Positions 17,105-26,199 of a DNA stretch of 64,000 bases are shown here, piece by piece; the first letter of the stretch is position 1, and every line of letters starts with the position of its first letter. The DNA is taken from contig NZ_FZOI01000022.1 in assembly GCF_900188385.1 (NCBI RefSeq), positions 1 to 64,000 of the forward strand. Reading direction: 5' to 3'. The position numbers and the translations under genes were made by a program. The notes beneath the pieces were generated by a model. That model saw only the letters and a list, made by a program, of their open reading frames with translations, did no database searches and had not been told where the DNA came from. This DNA is from Azospirillum sp. RU38E (GTDB taxonomy: Bacteria > Pseudomonadota > Alphaproteobacteria > Azospirillales > Azospirillaceae).

Positions 17105-17944
17105 GTGCAAACGATACGGCTTTCCGGCGCTGACGGGCTTTCCCTGACCGCCGATCTTGCGGGTCCGGCCGATGGTCTGCCCGTTGTGCTGATGCATGGC
17201 GGCGGACAGACAAGGGGCAGTTGGAAGAATGGCCAGGCGGCGCTGGCCGACCGCGGCTACCGCGTCTATACCCTGGACTGTCGGGGCCATGGCGACAGCG
17301 ACTGGCACGCGGCCGGGGATTACAGCCTGGATGCGATGGTGCGCGACCTGCGGGCCGTGCTGACCCAGCTACCGCCCCGGCCGGCGCTGATCGGCGCCTC
17401 CATGGGCGGGGTTACGGCCCTGGCCACCCTGGGTACCGATGACCCGCCTGCCGCCAGGGCGCTGGTGATGGTTGATGTCACGCCGAAGATCGATCAGGAA
17501 GGGGCCAAACGCATCGGCGCCTTCATGAATGCCCATCCTGAGGGCTTTGCCACCCTGGAGGAAGCGGCCGACGCCGTGACGCAGTACAACCCCAACCGCC
17601 CCCGGCCGAAGGATATCTCTGGCCTGCGGCGAAACCTGCGCGAGGTGAATGGCCGGCTCTACTGGCACTGGGACCCCAAGTTCATGGGAAAACGCCGGCT
17701 GGAGCCAAGCGTCTATCAGGCGCGGCTGGAACAGGCGGTGATGCGGCTGCACGTCCCCACCCTACTGGTGCGCGGCAGCCAGAGCGAAATCGTCGGCGAT
17801 GAAGAGGTGGCGCATTTCCGCGCCCTGATGCCGCAGGCGTCCTATGCCGACATTGCCGGGGCGGGCCATATGGTGGCCGGCGACCGCAATGACGCCTTCA
17901 ACAGCGCCATCATCGACTTTCTGGCCGGCGTCGATCAAACCTGA
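17105..17944 (+). CDS. Alpha/beta hydrolase
   Basis: 279 aa from the GTG at 17105 (an ATG at 17081 is an alternative, and neither has a clear ribosome-binding site). Catalytic triad candidates: Ser in GASMGG, Asp/Glu near SEIVGDEE and His in GAGHMVAGD. HGGGQTRGSW supplies the oxyanion hole. It resembles epoxide-hydrolase, lactonase or haloperoxidase-like hydrolases. It is the last gene of the plus unit, ending 9 bp before a strong hairpin terminator. It may hydrolyse an ester or lactone intermediate. Confidence 0.83.
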   Translation: MQTIRLSGADGLSLTADLAGPADGLPVVLMHGGGQTRGSWKNGQAALADRGYRVYTLDCRGHGDSDWHAAGDYSLDAMVRDLRAVLTQLPPRPALIGASMGGVTALATLGTDDPPAARALVMVDVTPKIDQEGAKRIGAFMNAHPEGFATLEEAADAVTQYNPNRPRPKDISGLRRNLREVNGRLYWHWDPKFMGKRRLEPSVYQARLEQAVMRLHVPTLLVRGSQSEIVGDEEVAHFRALMPQASYADIAGAGHMVAGDRNDAFNSAIIDFLAGVDQT

Positions 17945-17952
17945 ATATCGCA

Positions 17953-17985
17953 AAAGGGGGCGGCCCACCATCGGCCGCCCCCTTT
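17953..17985. terminator. Bidirectional intrinsic terminator
   Basis: A perfect 13-bp stem (aaagggggcggcc at 17953-17965 with its complement at 17973-17985) encloses a 7-nt loop. It lies between converging genes. Read on the minus strand the stem runs into a TTTT stretch, so it is strongest for the GMC oxidoreductase operon. Confidence 0.85.
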
Positions 17986-17992
17986 CTGGCTA

Positions 17993-19603
17993 TCACGCCG
18001 CCATGGACTGTTTCAGGGCAACCCGGATCAACTCCGCCCCCCGTTCCGCGATCATGATCGTGGCGGCATTGGTATTGCCGGAGACGATGTTGGGCATGGC
18101 GGAAGCGTCGATGACCCGCAGCCCGGCAATGCCATGAACACGCAGGTTCGGATCGGTGACCGCGTCCGGTCCCTGCCCCATCCGGCAGGTGCCGACCGGA
18201 TGATAGCCGATGCCGGCTGAGGCGCGGATATAGGTTTCCCAGTCGGCATCGCTGCGCGGGATCGGCGACGGGATATTCTCCGCCACCACATGTTTCTTCA
18301 GCGCCGGCGCCTGATAGATGTCCTCAATCAGCCGGCCGGCGGCGATCAGCACCTGCATGTCGCGGGGATCACCGATCAATTGATGGTCAATCACCGGCTT
18401 GTCCGCCGGATCGGCCGAGCGCAGGCGGATTTCCCCGCGGCTGAAGGGGCGGGCGACATTGCCGGCAATATTAATGCCCGGCTTGGGGTGCATTCCCGGC
18501 CGGCCATTGGCAAAGGAAATCGCCAGCGGCAGCAGGCTCAGGGCGATATCCGGCACGTCCTTCTCCGGGGTTGAGCGGGCATAGGCCATGGCCTGCACGG
18601 CGGGCGAGGTCATCGGCCCCCGTTTCCACAGCAGATATTGCAGCAGGTTGCCGGCCAGGGTGACCGGGCCGAACGGGCTGTTATAGGTGGGGAAATCGAC
18701 CAGCTTGCTGATCCCGATGGCGCTATGTTCCTGCAGATTCCGCCCCACCCCCCGCAGATCACGCGCCAGCATAATCCCCATGGATTGAACGGCGGCGGCG
18801 GGGCCGATTCCAGAGCGCAGCAGGATGGCGGGCGAGCCAATGGTGCCGGCGCTGACAATCACCTCCGCCGCCGCGGTCAGGTCCTGCGGCTCCCCGCCGC
18901 GCCAGATACGCACACCGACCGCCCGTCCCTCCCGCAGCAGCACCTTGTCGACCAGACAATCCGTCAGGATGCGCAGGTTCGGGCGTGACCGGGCCGGGTC
19001 CAGGAAGGCGGCGGCGGTGCTGGAGCGTTTGCCGCCGCCCGTCGTGCTCAGGGTCGGGAAGACGCCGTCGGGCGTGCCACTGCAATAATCCGGGTTGCTG
19101 GGCAGCCCCACCTGATTGCAGGCCCCGACAAAGATATCCACCACCCGATGCCGGGTGCGGCCGGAGGTGACGGCCAGGGTGCCCAGCTTGCCATGGCTCT
19201 GCCCCTCCGGCCCGTCATAATTTTCCGACCGGCGGAAATAGGGCAGCACATCATTGAATGACCAGCCGGTGGCACCGGCAGCGGCCCAGTCATCATAATC
19301 GCGCCGCTGACCCCGGTTATAGACCATGCCATTGATGGCGCTGGACCCGCCCAGCATCCGCCCGCCGGCCCATTGCACCACCCGGCCATTCAGCGACGGA
19401 TCCGGTTCCGTGCGATAGCACCAGTCGGCCTTGGGGTCTCCCATCAGCTTGAACGACCCCGCCGGCATCTCCACCATCATGCCACCCCCGGTGCCGCCGG
19501 CCTCGATCAGCAGCACCCGTACCGTCGGATCTTCTGACAGGCGCGCCGCCAGGACACAGCCAGCGCTGCCGGCCCCTACGATGATGATATCGGCATCGGT
19601 CAT
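17993..19603 (-). CDS. GMC family FAD-dependent oxidoreductase
   Basis: 536 aa. The FAD-binding GAGSAGCVLAARL is at the N-terminus and GGRMLGGSSAINGM follows. The C-terminal catalytic region GYHPVGTCRMG and NTNAATIMIAERGA is intact. This family (choline dehydrogenase-like) oxidises primary or secondary alcohols to aldehydes or ketones. Here it could oxidise the alcohol made by the P450, before the aldehyde dehydrogenase acts. It is the last gene of the unit that starts with the TonB receptor. Confidence 0.92.
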   Translation of the reverse strand: MTDADIIIVGAGSAGCVLAARLSEDPTVRVLLIEAGGTGGGMMVEMPAGSFKLMGDPKADWCYRTEPDPSLNGRVVQWAGGRMLGGSSAINGMVYNRGQRRDYDDWAAAGATGWSFNDVLPYFRRSENYDGPEGQSHGKLGTLAVTSGRTRHRVVDIFVGACNQVGLPSNPDYCSGTPDGVFPTLSTTGGGKRSSTAAAFLDPARSRPNLRILTDCLVDKVLLREGRAVGVRIWRGGEPQDLTAAAEVIVSAGTIGSPAILLRSGIGPAAAVQSMGIMLARDLRGVGRNLQEHSAIGISKLVDFPTYNSPFGPVTLAGNLLQYLLWKRGPMTSPAVQAMAYARSTPEKDVPDIALSLLPLAISFANGRPGMHPKPGINIAGNVARPFSRGEIRLRSADPADKPVIDHQLIGDPRDMQVLIAAGRLIEDIYQAPALKKHVVAENIPSPIPRSDADWETYIRASAGIGYHPVGTCRMGQGPDAVTDPNLRVHGIAGLRVIDASAMPNIVSGNTNAATIMIAERGAELIRVALKQSMAA

Positions 19604-19677
19604 GGCAACAACCTTTCTCAGAACACGGGGACAGGAAGGAACGGCGCAAAATCAGACGATATAGCCAAGTGCCTACA

Positions 19678-20493
19678 TCAACCACTCGACAGGAACGGGC
19701 TTGTGACGGCGGCGAAGACCGGCGGGCGCTTCTGTCGGCGAGCGGCCATCGCCTCGGTGAAATCCGGGCTTTCCAGGGTCTGAAAGGTCAGGCGCAGGGC
19801 GGCTTCCTCCGCCGTGGCGAAATCCTGCCCCCAGGCGTCATAGACCTGCTGCTTGATCAGCCGCAGGGCGGCGGGCGCCCCGCTGGCCGCCAGGCGCACA
19901 GCATAGGCCCGTGCCTCCTGCATGAATGTCGCCTCCGGGAAGACATGGCGCACCAGCCCGATGGACCGGGCATCGTCGGCCGTCAGGCGCTGACCGCCCA
20001 ACAGCATATCCATGGCACTGCCGGTGCCGACCAACCGCGGCAGCAGCCAGCCCAGCCCCACCTCCGCCGACAGGCCCAATCCGGCAAAGGGGGCGAGGAA
20101 GAAGGCACTGGAGGCAGCCAGCCGGATATCGGCGCAGCAGGCCAGGGCCAGCCCGACACCGGCACAGGCCCCGTGCACGGCGGCAATCACCGGCTTGGGC
20201 AGGCGCATCAACTCGCCATAGCGCAGCCGGCCGGACCCGCTGTTCGGCGCCTTGGGATCGGCGGCATATTCATCCAGCACCTGGGCATCCGCCCCGGCAC
20301 AGAAGCCACGCCCCGCCCCCTGCAGCAGAATGACGCGCACCTCAGGGGACCGGGAGGCGGTATCCAGGGCGCGGTTGAGGGCGCGGGAGAGCTGGCCGTT
20401 GATGGCATTCATCCGGTCAGGCCGATTGAGCGTGAGGGCGGCGACGCCCTCCGCGATATGGATCAGCACCGGTTCTTCCGCAGCAGCCGACAT
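19678..20493 (-). CDS. Enoyl-CoA hydratase/isomerase family protein
   Basis: 271 aa crotonase. The oxyanion motifs GFCAGAD and HGACAGVGL are present. The first hydratase Glu position is Ala. LSAEVGLGWLLPRLVG has Glu where PaaG-type isomerases have Asp. A hydratase role is not assured and isomerase is plausible. The start is the ATG 2 bp after the ACAD stop; the frame stays open upstream, but that stretch lies within the ACAD gene. Confidence 0.85.
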   Translation of the reverse strand: MSAAAEEPVLIHIAEGVAALTLNRPDRMNAINGQLSRALNRALDTASRSPEVRVILLQGAGRGFCAGADAQVLDEYAADPKAPNSGSGRLRYGELMRLPKPVIAAVHGACAGVGLALACCADIRLAASSAFFLAPFAGLGLSAEVGLGWLLPRLVGTGSAMDMLLGGQRLTADDARSIGLVRHVFPEATFMQEARAYAVRLAASGAPAALRLIKQQVYDAWGQDFATAEEAALRLTFQTLESPDFTEAMAARRQKRPPVFAAVTSPFLSSG

Positions 20494-20495
20494 GC

Positions 20496-21563
20496 TCACC
20501 AACCCGCCAGTTGCGCCGCCCGCAGCCGGTGCCGCACCGGCGATCCCAGCCAAGCCCAGTCAAACATGGCTCGTTTCAGATAGATATGGGCATCATGTTC
20601 CCAGGTGAAGCCGATGCCGCCGAATGCCTCCACCATGTCGCGGGCTGCCTGCAGATAGGCATCGCAGAGATGCGCCTTGGCCTGGGCGGCGGCATGTCCG
20701 GCCTTGCCGGGCAACGCGTCCCAGGTATGGGCGGCGTACCAGTAAAGTCCGCGCCCCGGTTCCACTGACAGGGCCATATTGGCAAGCTGATGCTTCAACC
20801 CCTGGAAACTGCCGATCGGCTGTCCGAACTGTTCACGCAGCTTGGCATAATCTGTCGCCAGCGCCACACAGCGCGAGGCACCGCCGAACGCATCCGCCGC
20901 TAGCAGGATGGCCGCCGCATCGATCAGCCGCGTGACCCCTTCCGGTACCCTGTCCAGCAAGGCCACCGAGGCCTCGTGGAAGGTCACATCCTCCAGCGAC
21001 CGTGTCCGGTCCACCCCCTCCCGGCGTCGGGCCGTCCAATTGCCCTTTTCCACCAGCGCCAGCCCCTGGCGGGTGCCCACCAGCATCAGATCGGCCGCCA
21101 TGGCGTTGGGCACCAGCCGTTTGCCGCCGGAGAGGCGATCTCCTGCCGTCACCTGCCATTCGTCTGGCAACCAGCACTCCTCCCCCTCTCCCAGGGCCAC
21201 CGTGCCCAGGATGGAACCGGAGACCAGAGCCGGCAGCCAGCGTGCCTGCTGGTCAGGCGTCCCGCAGAGCCGGATGCCAAGGCCGCACAGCACATGCCCG
21301 AGGAACGGCACAGGGGCGGCGAATTCCCCCAGCAGCTCGGCGACCAGGGCCAGATCGATCATCTCCAGCCCGGCCCCGCCCATTTCCGCCGGCAGCATCA
21401 GCCCCGGCACACCCAGATCGACCAGACGCTGCCACAGCTCGGCATCGAACCCGTCATGGCGATCAATGATGTCATGGACCTGGCGCGGATCGCAGGCATC
21501 GCGCAGCAACGACCGCAGCGTGTCCGTCACCATCACCTGTTCGTCAGAAAGTAGGAAATTCAT
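20496..21563 (-). CDS. Acyl-CoA dehydrogenase-like subunit lacking catalytic Glu
   Basis: 355 aa. REQFGQPIGSFQGLKHQLAN and FGGIGFTWEHDAHIYLKRA are typical of the small partner subunits. The helix segment where the catalytic Glu-Arg pair should lie reads AAAILLAADAF. Its start overlaps the stop of the larger ACAD by 4 bp, so the two are almost certainly made together. They probably form one heteromeric dehydrogenase. Confidence 0.9.
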   Translation of the reverse strand: MNFLLSDEQVMVTDTLRSLLRDACDPRQVHDIIDRHDGFDAELWQRLVDLGVPGLMLPAEMGGAGLEMIDLALVAELLGEFAAPVPFLGHVLCGLGIRLCGTPDQQARWLPALVSGSILGTVALGEGEECWLPDEWQVTAGDRLSGGKRLVPNAMAADLMLVGTRQGLALVEKGNWTARRREGVDRTRSLEDVTFHEASVALLDRVPEGVTRLIDAAAILLAADAFGGASRCVALATDYAKLREQFGQPIGSFQGLKHQLANMALSVEPGRGLYWYAAHTWDALPGKAGHAAAQAKAHLCDAYLQAARDMVEAFGGIGFTWEHDAHIYLKRAMFDWAWLGSPVRHRLRAAQLAGW

Positions 21564-22729
21564 GCCTCACCTGCCCGCTGCTCGCGCGGCAGACCCAGGC
21601 CCCGCTCGGCGATGATATTGCGTTGGATGTTGGAGGTACCGCCGGCAATCGACATGGAGAGCGAAATCATGAACCGGTCGATCCATTTGCGCTGCGGGCC
21701 GTCCATTACCAGCAGGTCATCGGCCAGCAGGTCACGGGCCAGCTTGGCGATCCGCTGCGCCAGATCGGTGCTGGCGATCTTCGCCATCGTGCTGAACAGG
21801 CCGGGTTCTTGCCCATGGACAGTCATGGAGATGGCACGATAGGTGGAATAGGTCAGGGCCATCGACTGTGCCTCGATGGCGGCCAGTTCGGCGCGGATGG
21901 TGGGATGATCGATAGCCGGTTGCCCGTCGCGCCGCATTTCCCGCGCCAGCCGGATCAGGCCGCGCAACATGCTGTCGGTCCAGGACAGGCCGGACAGGGA
22001 ACCGCGCTCATGCTTCAAGGTGGTGCGGGTGATGCGCCAGCCCTGGCCACGCCCGCCGACGATCCAGTCGGCCGGGGTGCGGGCATCATCGAAAAATACC
22101 TCGCAGAATTCGGACTGGTCCGTCATCTGGCGCAGCGGCCGGATCGTCACGCCAGGTTGGCGCAGATCAATCAACAAATAGGAAATGCCCTCATGCTTCG
22201 GCGCCTCTGGCTCGGTACGGACCAGCGCGAACATGTAATGGGCGCGGTGGGCGTAGCTGCTCCAGATCTTCTGGCCATTGATCACCCAGTGATCATCGAC
22301 CAGCACAGCACGCGTGCGCAGGGACGCCAGATCGGACCCGGCCCCCGGCTCTGAAAAACCCTGCGCCCAGCGATAATCCCCCTTCAGGGTGGGCGAAATG
22401 AAGCGCTGCCGCTGCGCCTCCGTGCCCCATTCCAGCAGGGTCGGGATCAGCAAAGTGATCCCGCCGTCCCGCACCTCTGCCGGGGCATCGGCCCGGCGGA
22501 TTTCCTCGCGGATGATCTCCGCCTTCACGATATCGGCCGGCTGTTCCGATCCACCATAGCGGCGGGGGACGGCACGGGCGTAATAGCCCTGCGCCGTGCA
22601 GGCGTCCCGGAAGGCGCGGATGGCGGCGGGGTCTTTGACATTGCCATCAGCCGGCGGCCAATGGGCGGCGATGAAGGTCCGGACCTCGGCCCGGAAAGCC
22701 TCATAGGCAGCCCCGAAACCCAGTTCCAT
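21560..22729 (-). CDS. Acyl-CoA dehydrogenase, catalytic subunit
   Basis: 389 aa. GFSEPGAGSDLASLRTRA (about 124-141), catalytic Glu E241 in KHERGSLSG and C-terminal GGTSNIQRNIIAERGLGLP. The start at 22729 lies 1 bp after the stop of the upstream crotonase and gives the normal N-terminus MELGFGAAYEAFRAE; a longer reading frame exists but lies inside the crotonase gene. It pairs with the preceding small ACAD. Confidence 0.93.
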   Translation of the reverse strand: MELGFGAAYEAFRAEVRTFIAAHWPPADGNVKDPAAIRAFRDACTAQGYYARAVPRRYGGSEQPADIVKAEIIREEIRRADAPAEVRDGGITLLIPTLLEWGTEAQRQRFISPTLKGDYRWAQGFSEPGAGSDLASLRTRAVLVDDHWVINGQKIWSSYAHRAHYMFALVRTEPEAPKHEGISYLLIDLRQPGVTIRPLRQMTDQSEFCEVFFDDARTPADWIVGGRGQGWRITRTTLKHERGSLSGLSWTDSMLRGLIRLAREMRRDGQPAIDHPTIRAELAAIEAQSMALTYSTYRAISMTVHGQEPGLFSTMAKIASTDLAQRIAKLARDLLADDLLVMDGPQRKWIDRFMISLSMSIAGGTSNIQRNIIAERGLGLPREQRAGEA

Positions 22730-22730
22730 C

Positions 22731-23522
22731 TCAGCGCCCCTTCCAGTTGGGGGACCGTTTTTCCAAAAAGGCCCGCGGCCCTTCCCGCGCATCCTCGGAG
22801 GCAACGATCAGCCGCCCGACCTCGGCGTTCCGCCGCCAGAGCTCCGCCTCGTCGAGCTCGTCGGCCAGACGGGCCAGCATCAGGGACTGACGGACCGACA
22901 GGGGCGCATTGACCTGCACCGCCTGGGCCAGAGCCAGCGTGGCCTCCATCAGGGCAGCATCATCCACCACCCGGTTGACCAGACCCAGTTCATAGGCGCG
23001 GTCGGCGCTGATCGGCGCCCCCGTGGCGATCATCTCCAGGGCAACGGCCCGCGGAATGGCCCGGGGGAGCCGGAACACCCCGCCGGCGCCGGCGAAAATG
23101 CCTCGCTTCACCTCCGGCAGGCCGAACCGGGCCGACCGGGCCGCCACCACCATGTCACAGGCCAGACAAAGCTCCAGCCCACCGCCCAGGGCGTTGGAAT
23201 TGACGGCAGCAATCCAGGGCTTCGCCCGCTGCGCCCGGACGAAACCGGCAAAACCGCCGCGCGCGGTGATCAGGTCACCGCCGCGGCCAGTGGTCGCCGT
23301 CGTCAGATCCGCCCCGGCGCAGAAACTCTTGTCGCCCACCGCCGCAAGAATGACGACACGAACAGACTCATCCGCCTCGGACAGGTCAATGGCGGCTTCC
23401 AACGCCTGCGCCATCGCCCCATTGATGGCATTGCGCACCGCAGGGCGGTTCAAGGTGACACGCAGCACATGGTCGGCCGGACGGTCCAGCTGGACCACCT
23501 CGTCGGGCGCATCATCGGCCAT
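22731..23522 (-). CDS. Enoyl-CoA hydratase
   Basis: 263 aa. It is one of only two crotonases in the window with both catalytic glutamates: E117 in GGGLEL and E137 in GLPEV, 20 residues apart as in rat ECH. The oxyanion motif SFCAGAD is at 67-72. It should hydrate 2-enoyl-CoA to 3-hydroxyacyl-CoA. It is the first enzyme gene after the TonB receptor, separated from it by a hairpin. Confidence 0.92.
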   Translation of the reverse strand: MADDAPDEVVQLDRPADHVLRVTLNRPAVRNAINGAMAQALEAAIDLSEADESVRVVILAAVGDKSFCAGADLTTATTGRGGDLITARGGFAGFVRAQRAKPWIAAVNSNALGGGLELCLACDMVVAARSARFGLPEVKRGIFAGAGGVFRLPRAIPRAVALEMIATGAPISADRAYELGLVNRVVDDAALMEATLALAQAVQVNAPLSVRQSLMLARLADELDEAELWRRNAEVGRLIVASEDAREGPRAFLEKRSPNWKGR

Positions 23523-23563
23523 CGGAACCTCATTCAGGTCAGAAGGAAAAGCGCGAGCAGGAG

Positions 23564-23590
23564 GCCCGGCCGGATAATCCCCGGCCGGGC
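23564..23590. terminator. GC-rich hairpin between TonB receptor and crotonase genes
   Basis: A perfect 10-bp stem (GCCCGGCCGG) with a 7-nt loop lies 7 bp after the receptor stop. There is no immediate U-run on the minus strand, so it may be a partial terminator or a 3' stabiliser that lowers expression of the downstream enzymes relative to the receptor. Confidence 0.5.
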
Positions 23591-23596
23591 GTCATC

Positions 23597-25966
23597 TCAG
23601 AACCGATAGGTCGCTTCCAGCCCATAGGTGGCGGGCTCACCATAGAACCGGCTGATGAACCCAAAGGTCTCCGCCCGCACTGTACTGAGGGCATAGCTCT
23701 TGTCGGTGATGTTTCGCCCGTAAAGGGCAACACTGAACCCGGTTCCACCAATATTGTTCACTTCCAGGCGGGCATTCAGCAAGCTATAAGCTTCCTGAAG
23801 ATTCCCCGGAACCTCGTCATAATTGTAATAGGTCTTGTCGCGCCAGGTGTAGAAGACGGAACCGGTAAGGCTGGTGCCATCCCCGGCTATTTCTGTCGTA
23901 TAGGCGGCGCTGAGCGACATGGAGTATTTCGGCTGGGAATGGTAGGCGCGACCCTTCAGGTCAACCTGTTGCGCATTCGCCCCGGTGATAATCCCCTCCT
24001 CGAACACCCCATCGAAATAGTTGAATGTCGCCCCAAGCGTCAGCCCCTGCACCGGCATGACCAGCAGCTCGGCCTCCCCCCCCCACAGGCGCGCCTTGCC
24101 GACATTCTGGGTCAGGGACTGCGGCCCGGAGGCGTCACTGATGACTTGCGTCAACTGCAAGTCATTGTACCAGGAATGGAATCCCGCAGCGTTGAAGCGG
24201 ATTTCCATATTGCTCAGACTGTGCTCCAGCTTCACGCCGGCTTCGACATCATTCACCGATTCCGGCCTGAAGACATTCTGCGGGCCGGAGAAGGGAGAGG
24301 TCACATTGAAGCCACCCGCCTTGTAACCATGCCGATGCGCGAGATAGAGCAGGGTGCCGCGCTCCGGCTTCCAATCCGCCGAGACGACATAGTTTCCGGC
24401 ATTGAAATTCACCGTGCCGCGGCGCTCGCAGGCCGCGGTGTCCACGGTCAATGGCGACGGGCCGGCCGTATAGGGGATGAGGGAGCAGACACGCAACCCA
24501 CTGGCCGGGGGCGTGAAGGGCAACAGGATCGTCCCCGGCACGAACACCCGGTATTGCTGGTCGAACAATTCCGACTTGTCCCAGGTATGACGATATCCGG
24601 CCGTCAGCGACACCGTGTCGGTGAGCTTGTACCCGGCCTGGGTAAACAGGGCGCGGCTGCTTTCATCCCGATGGGCATATTGCGGATTATAGAAGAACAG
24701 CGGCGTCATGACCGCCCCAGCCGAGGTGGCACCGAACCGGGTGTCGCCGTTGAACGGATTCTCTTTCGACGTCAGATAAAAGGCACCGGTGATCAGGTTG
24801 AGCCGATCCTCGAGGAGCGAGGTCTGAACCTGCAATTCATCGGTGATCTGACGGCTGTGTCGAGCATAGCCGACCGACAGAAGATCATAGGACAGGTTAT
24901 CATAATCCATGACACCGGAAAATTCCTGGTCATGAAATCCGAAGATGTTCTTAATCGTCATCGAGTCGTTGATTTTATACGCCGTCGTGTTGGAAACACC
25001 ATAAGCCTTGATTTTGGAAAATCCGGGGTTGTCATTATTGACTCGGCGAATTCCCGACGCCATCTGATCATTGGCCGCCGCAATGATGCCTGCCGAGGCT
25101 TGGTTCAAGGGCGCTGGCAGTCCCGCGAGGATCGGCGGCAGCGCGAAGAATTGGGCAATGACATAGCCGGGGCCGCGCTCGTTGATATTTGTATAATTGA
25201 TCACCGTGTCATTGCTGAAGTCGCTGTTCGGCTCGAACCGGATCGAGGCGCGCAGATTCTCGTGATGCTGGTTATCCAGGTCGGGACCGGAATTGTTCTG
25301 GGTGAACCCATCACGGCGCTGCAGATTGCCGGCCACGCGGACGGCCAGCGTCGGGGCGATCGGGACATTCAGCGCCCCTTCCACATAGCGATCATTCAGA
25401 TTGCCGACGCGGCCGGTGATATAACCTTCAAAATCGAAGGTCGGACGTTTGCCGGTGAACAGAACGGCGCCGCCATTGGTATTCTTACCGAACAATGTAC
25501 CCTGTGGGCCCTTCAGCATCTGCACATTGCTGAGGTCGAACACGGCCCGCGACACTTCACCACCGAAGACCGGCACCTCATTCATATAGGCAACGACACC
25601 CGGAGGCGCGTCATCCGCTGCCGCCTTCTGGCCTCGGATCGTGTAGCCACCCGCGGCCCGGCCTTGGCTCTGGGTCCCCGACACGCTGAGTCCAGGAGTG
25701 GCCATCTGCAAGTCGAAAATGTCACGAACGGCCTTCTGCTCCAGCGCTTCGGCCGAGAGGGCGGTCACGGATAAGGGCACGTCCTGCAGTTTTTCTTCCC
25801 GGCGGCGCGCCGTGACGACGATTTCCTGCAACATGCTGACGGTGGAATCCGCGACCTCTCCGGTCCGGCCGGCCGCCTCCGCCTCCGTCTGGGCCAGCGC
25901 TGGCATTGCCGTCATCAACAGACCCAATGCGGTGCCGACACGAAGAACCACACTTCGCTGCATCAT
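23597..25966 (-). CDS. TonB-dependent outer-membrane receptor
   Basis: 789 aa from the ATG at 25966, which is preceded by GGGAGG. The N-terminus has a signal peptide (VVLRVGTALGLLMTAMPALA, then Q). The plug begins EIVVTARRREEKLQDVPLSV, with VQMLKGPQGTLFGKNTNGGA. The barrel ends YGLEATYRF with the usual terminal Phe. This sphingomonad-type group imports hydrophobic or carbohydrate-like nutrients across the outer membrane. As first gene of a catabolic operon it is the likely substrate receptor. Two operator-like sites lie upstream. Confidence 0.95.
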   Translation of the reverse strand: MMQRSVVLRVGTALGLLMTAMPALAQTEAEAAGRTGEVADSTVSMLQEIVVTARRREEKLQDVPLSVTALSAEALEQKAVRDIFDLQMATPGLSVSGTQSQGRAAGGYTIRGQKAAADDAPPGVVAYMNEVPVFGGEVSRAVFDLSNVQMLKGPQGTLFGKNTNGGAVLFTGKRPTFDFEGYITGRVGNLNDRYVEGALNVPIAPTLAVRVAGNLQRRDGFTQNNSGPDLDNQHHENLRASIRFEPNSDFSNDTVINYTNINERGPGYVIAQFFALPPILAGLPAPLNQASAGIIAAANDQMASGIRRVNNDNPGFSKIKAYGVSNTTAYKINDSMTIKNIFGFHDQEFSGVMDYDNLSYDLLSVGYARHSRQITDELQVQTSLLEDRLNLITGAFYLTSKENPFNGDTRFGATSAGAVMTPLFFYNPQYAHRDESSRALFTQAGYKLTDTVSLTAGYRHTWDKSELFDQQYRVFVPGTILLPFTPPASGLRVCSLIPYTAGPSPLTVDTAACERRGTVNFNAGNYVVSADWKPERGTLLYLAHRHGYKAGGFNVTSPFSGPQNVFRPESVNDVEAGVKLEHSLSNMEIRFNAAGFHSWYNDLQLTQVISDASGPQSLTQNVGKARLWGGEAELLVMPVQGLTLGATFNYFDGVFEEGIITGANAQQVDLKGRAYHSQPKYSMSLSAAYTTEIAGDGTSLTGSVFYTWRDKTYYNYDEVPGNLQEAYSLLNARLEVNNIGGTGFSVALYGRNITDKSYALSTVRAETFGFISRFYGEPATYGLEATYRF

Positions 25967-25993
25967 AAAACCTCCCTGGACTTTATTTTTATT

Positions 25994-26003
25994 TGGTGCA
26001 CTG
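25994..26003. promoter_or_regulatory. Operator site 4: TGGTGCACTG
   Basis: A variant with GTGCAC core, 28 bp upstream of the TonB receptor start. On the minus strand it is followed by an AT-rich leader and the ribosome-binding site. Together with site 5 it gives this promoter two binding sites. Confidence 0.6.
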
Positions 26004-26056
26004 TTTTCGCACAAAAATGACCGACTTGCAAGGATCGCTGTTCACATCTCCTCATC

Positions 26057-26066
26057 TAGTGTACTT
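26057..26066. promoter_or_regulatory. Operator site 5: TAGTGTACTT
   Basis: Second palindrome-like site before the TonB receptor gene, 63 bp from site 4 centre to centre (six turns of the helix at 10.5 bp). This spacing would allow cooperative binding on one face. Confidence 0.65.
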
Positions 26067-26129
26067 AATTCTCAATTTATGCCAGTCGGCAGGAACAGCG
26101 GAGGCCTCGGGGCCCCGGCGCTGAAGAAG

Positions 26130-26166
26130 CCCCTGTCCCGATTATCATTCCCTATCGGGACAGGGG
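26130..26166. other. Strong hairpin of unknown role
   Basis: A perfect 13-bp stem (ccccctgtcccgat-type, left arm 26130-26142, right arm 26154-26166) with an 11-nt loop. No U-run follows on either strand. It sits between the receptor promoter and the structured repeat, and could be the terminator of the P450 transcript coming from the right. The remaining bases of the 532-bp gap 25967-26498 hold only the operators, this hairpin and the repeat; nothing is seen in 26348-26498. Confidence 0.5.
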
Positions 26167-26199
26167 ACAGGCGGACCATACAGACGGTCAAAGCGTTTA

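Noticed and set aside
19604-19677. An operator-like AAGTGCCTAC upstream of the GMC gene
   Set aside because: The left half does not fit and symmetry is absent. The gene is probably read from the receptor operon.
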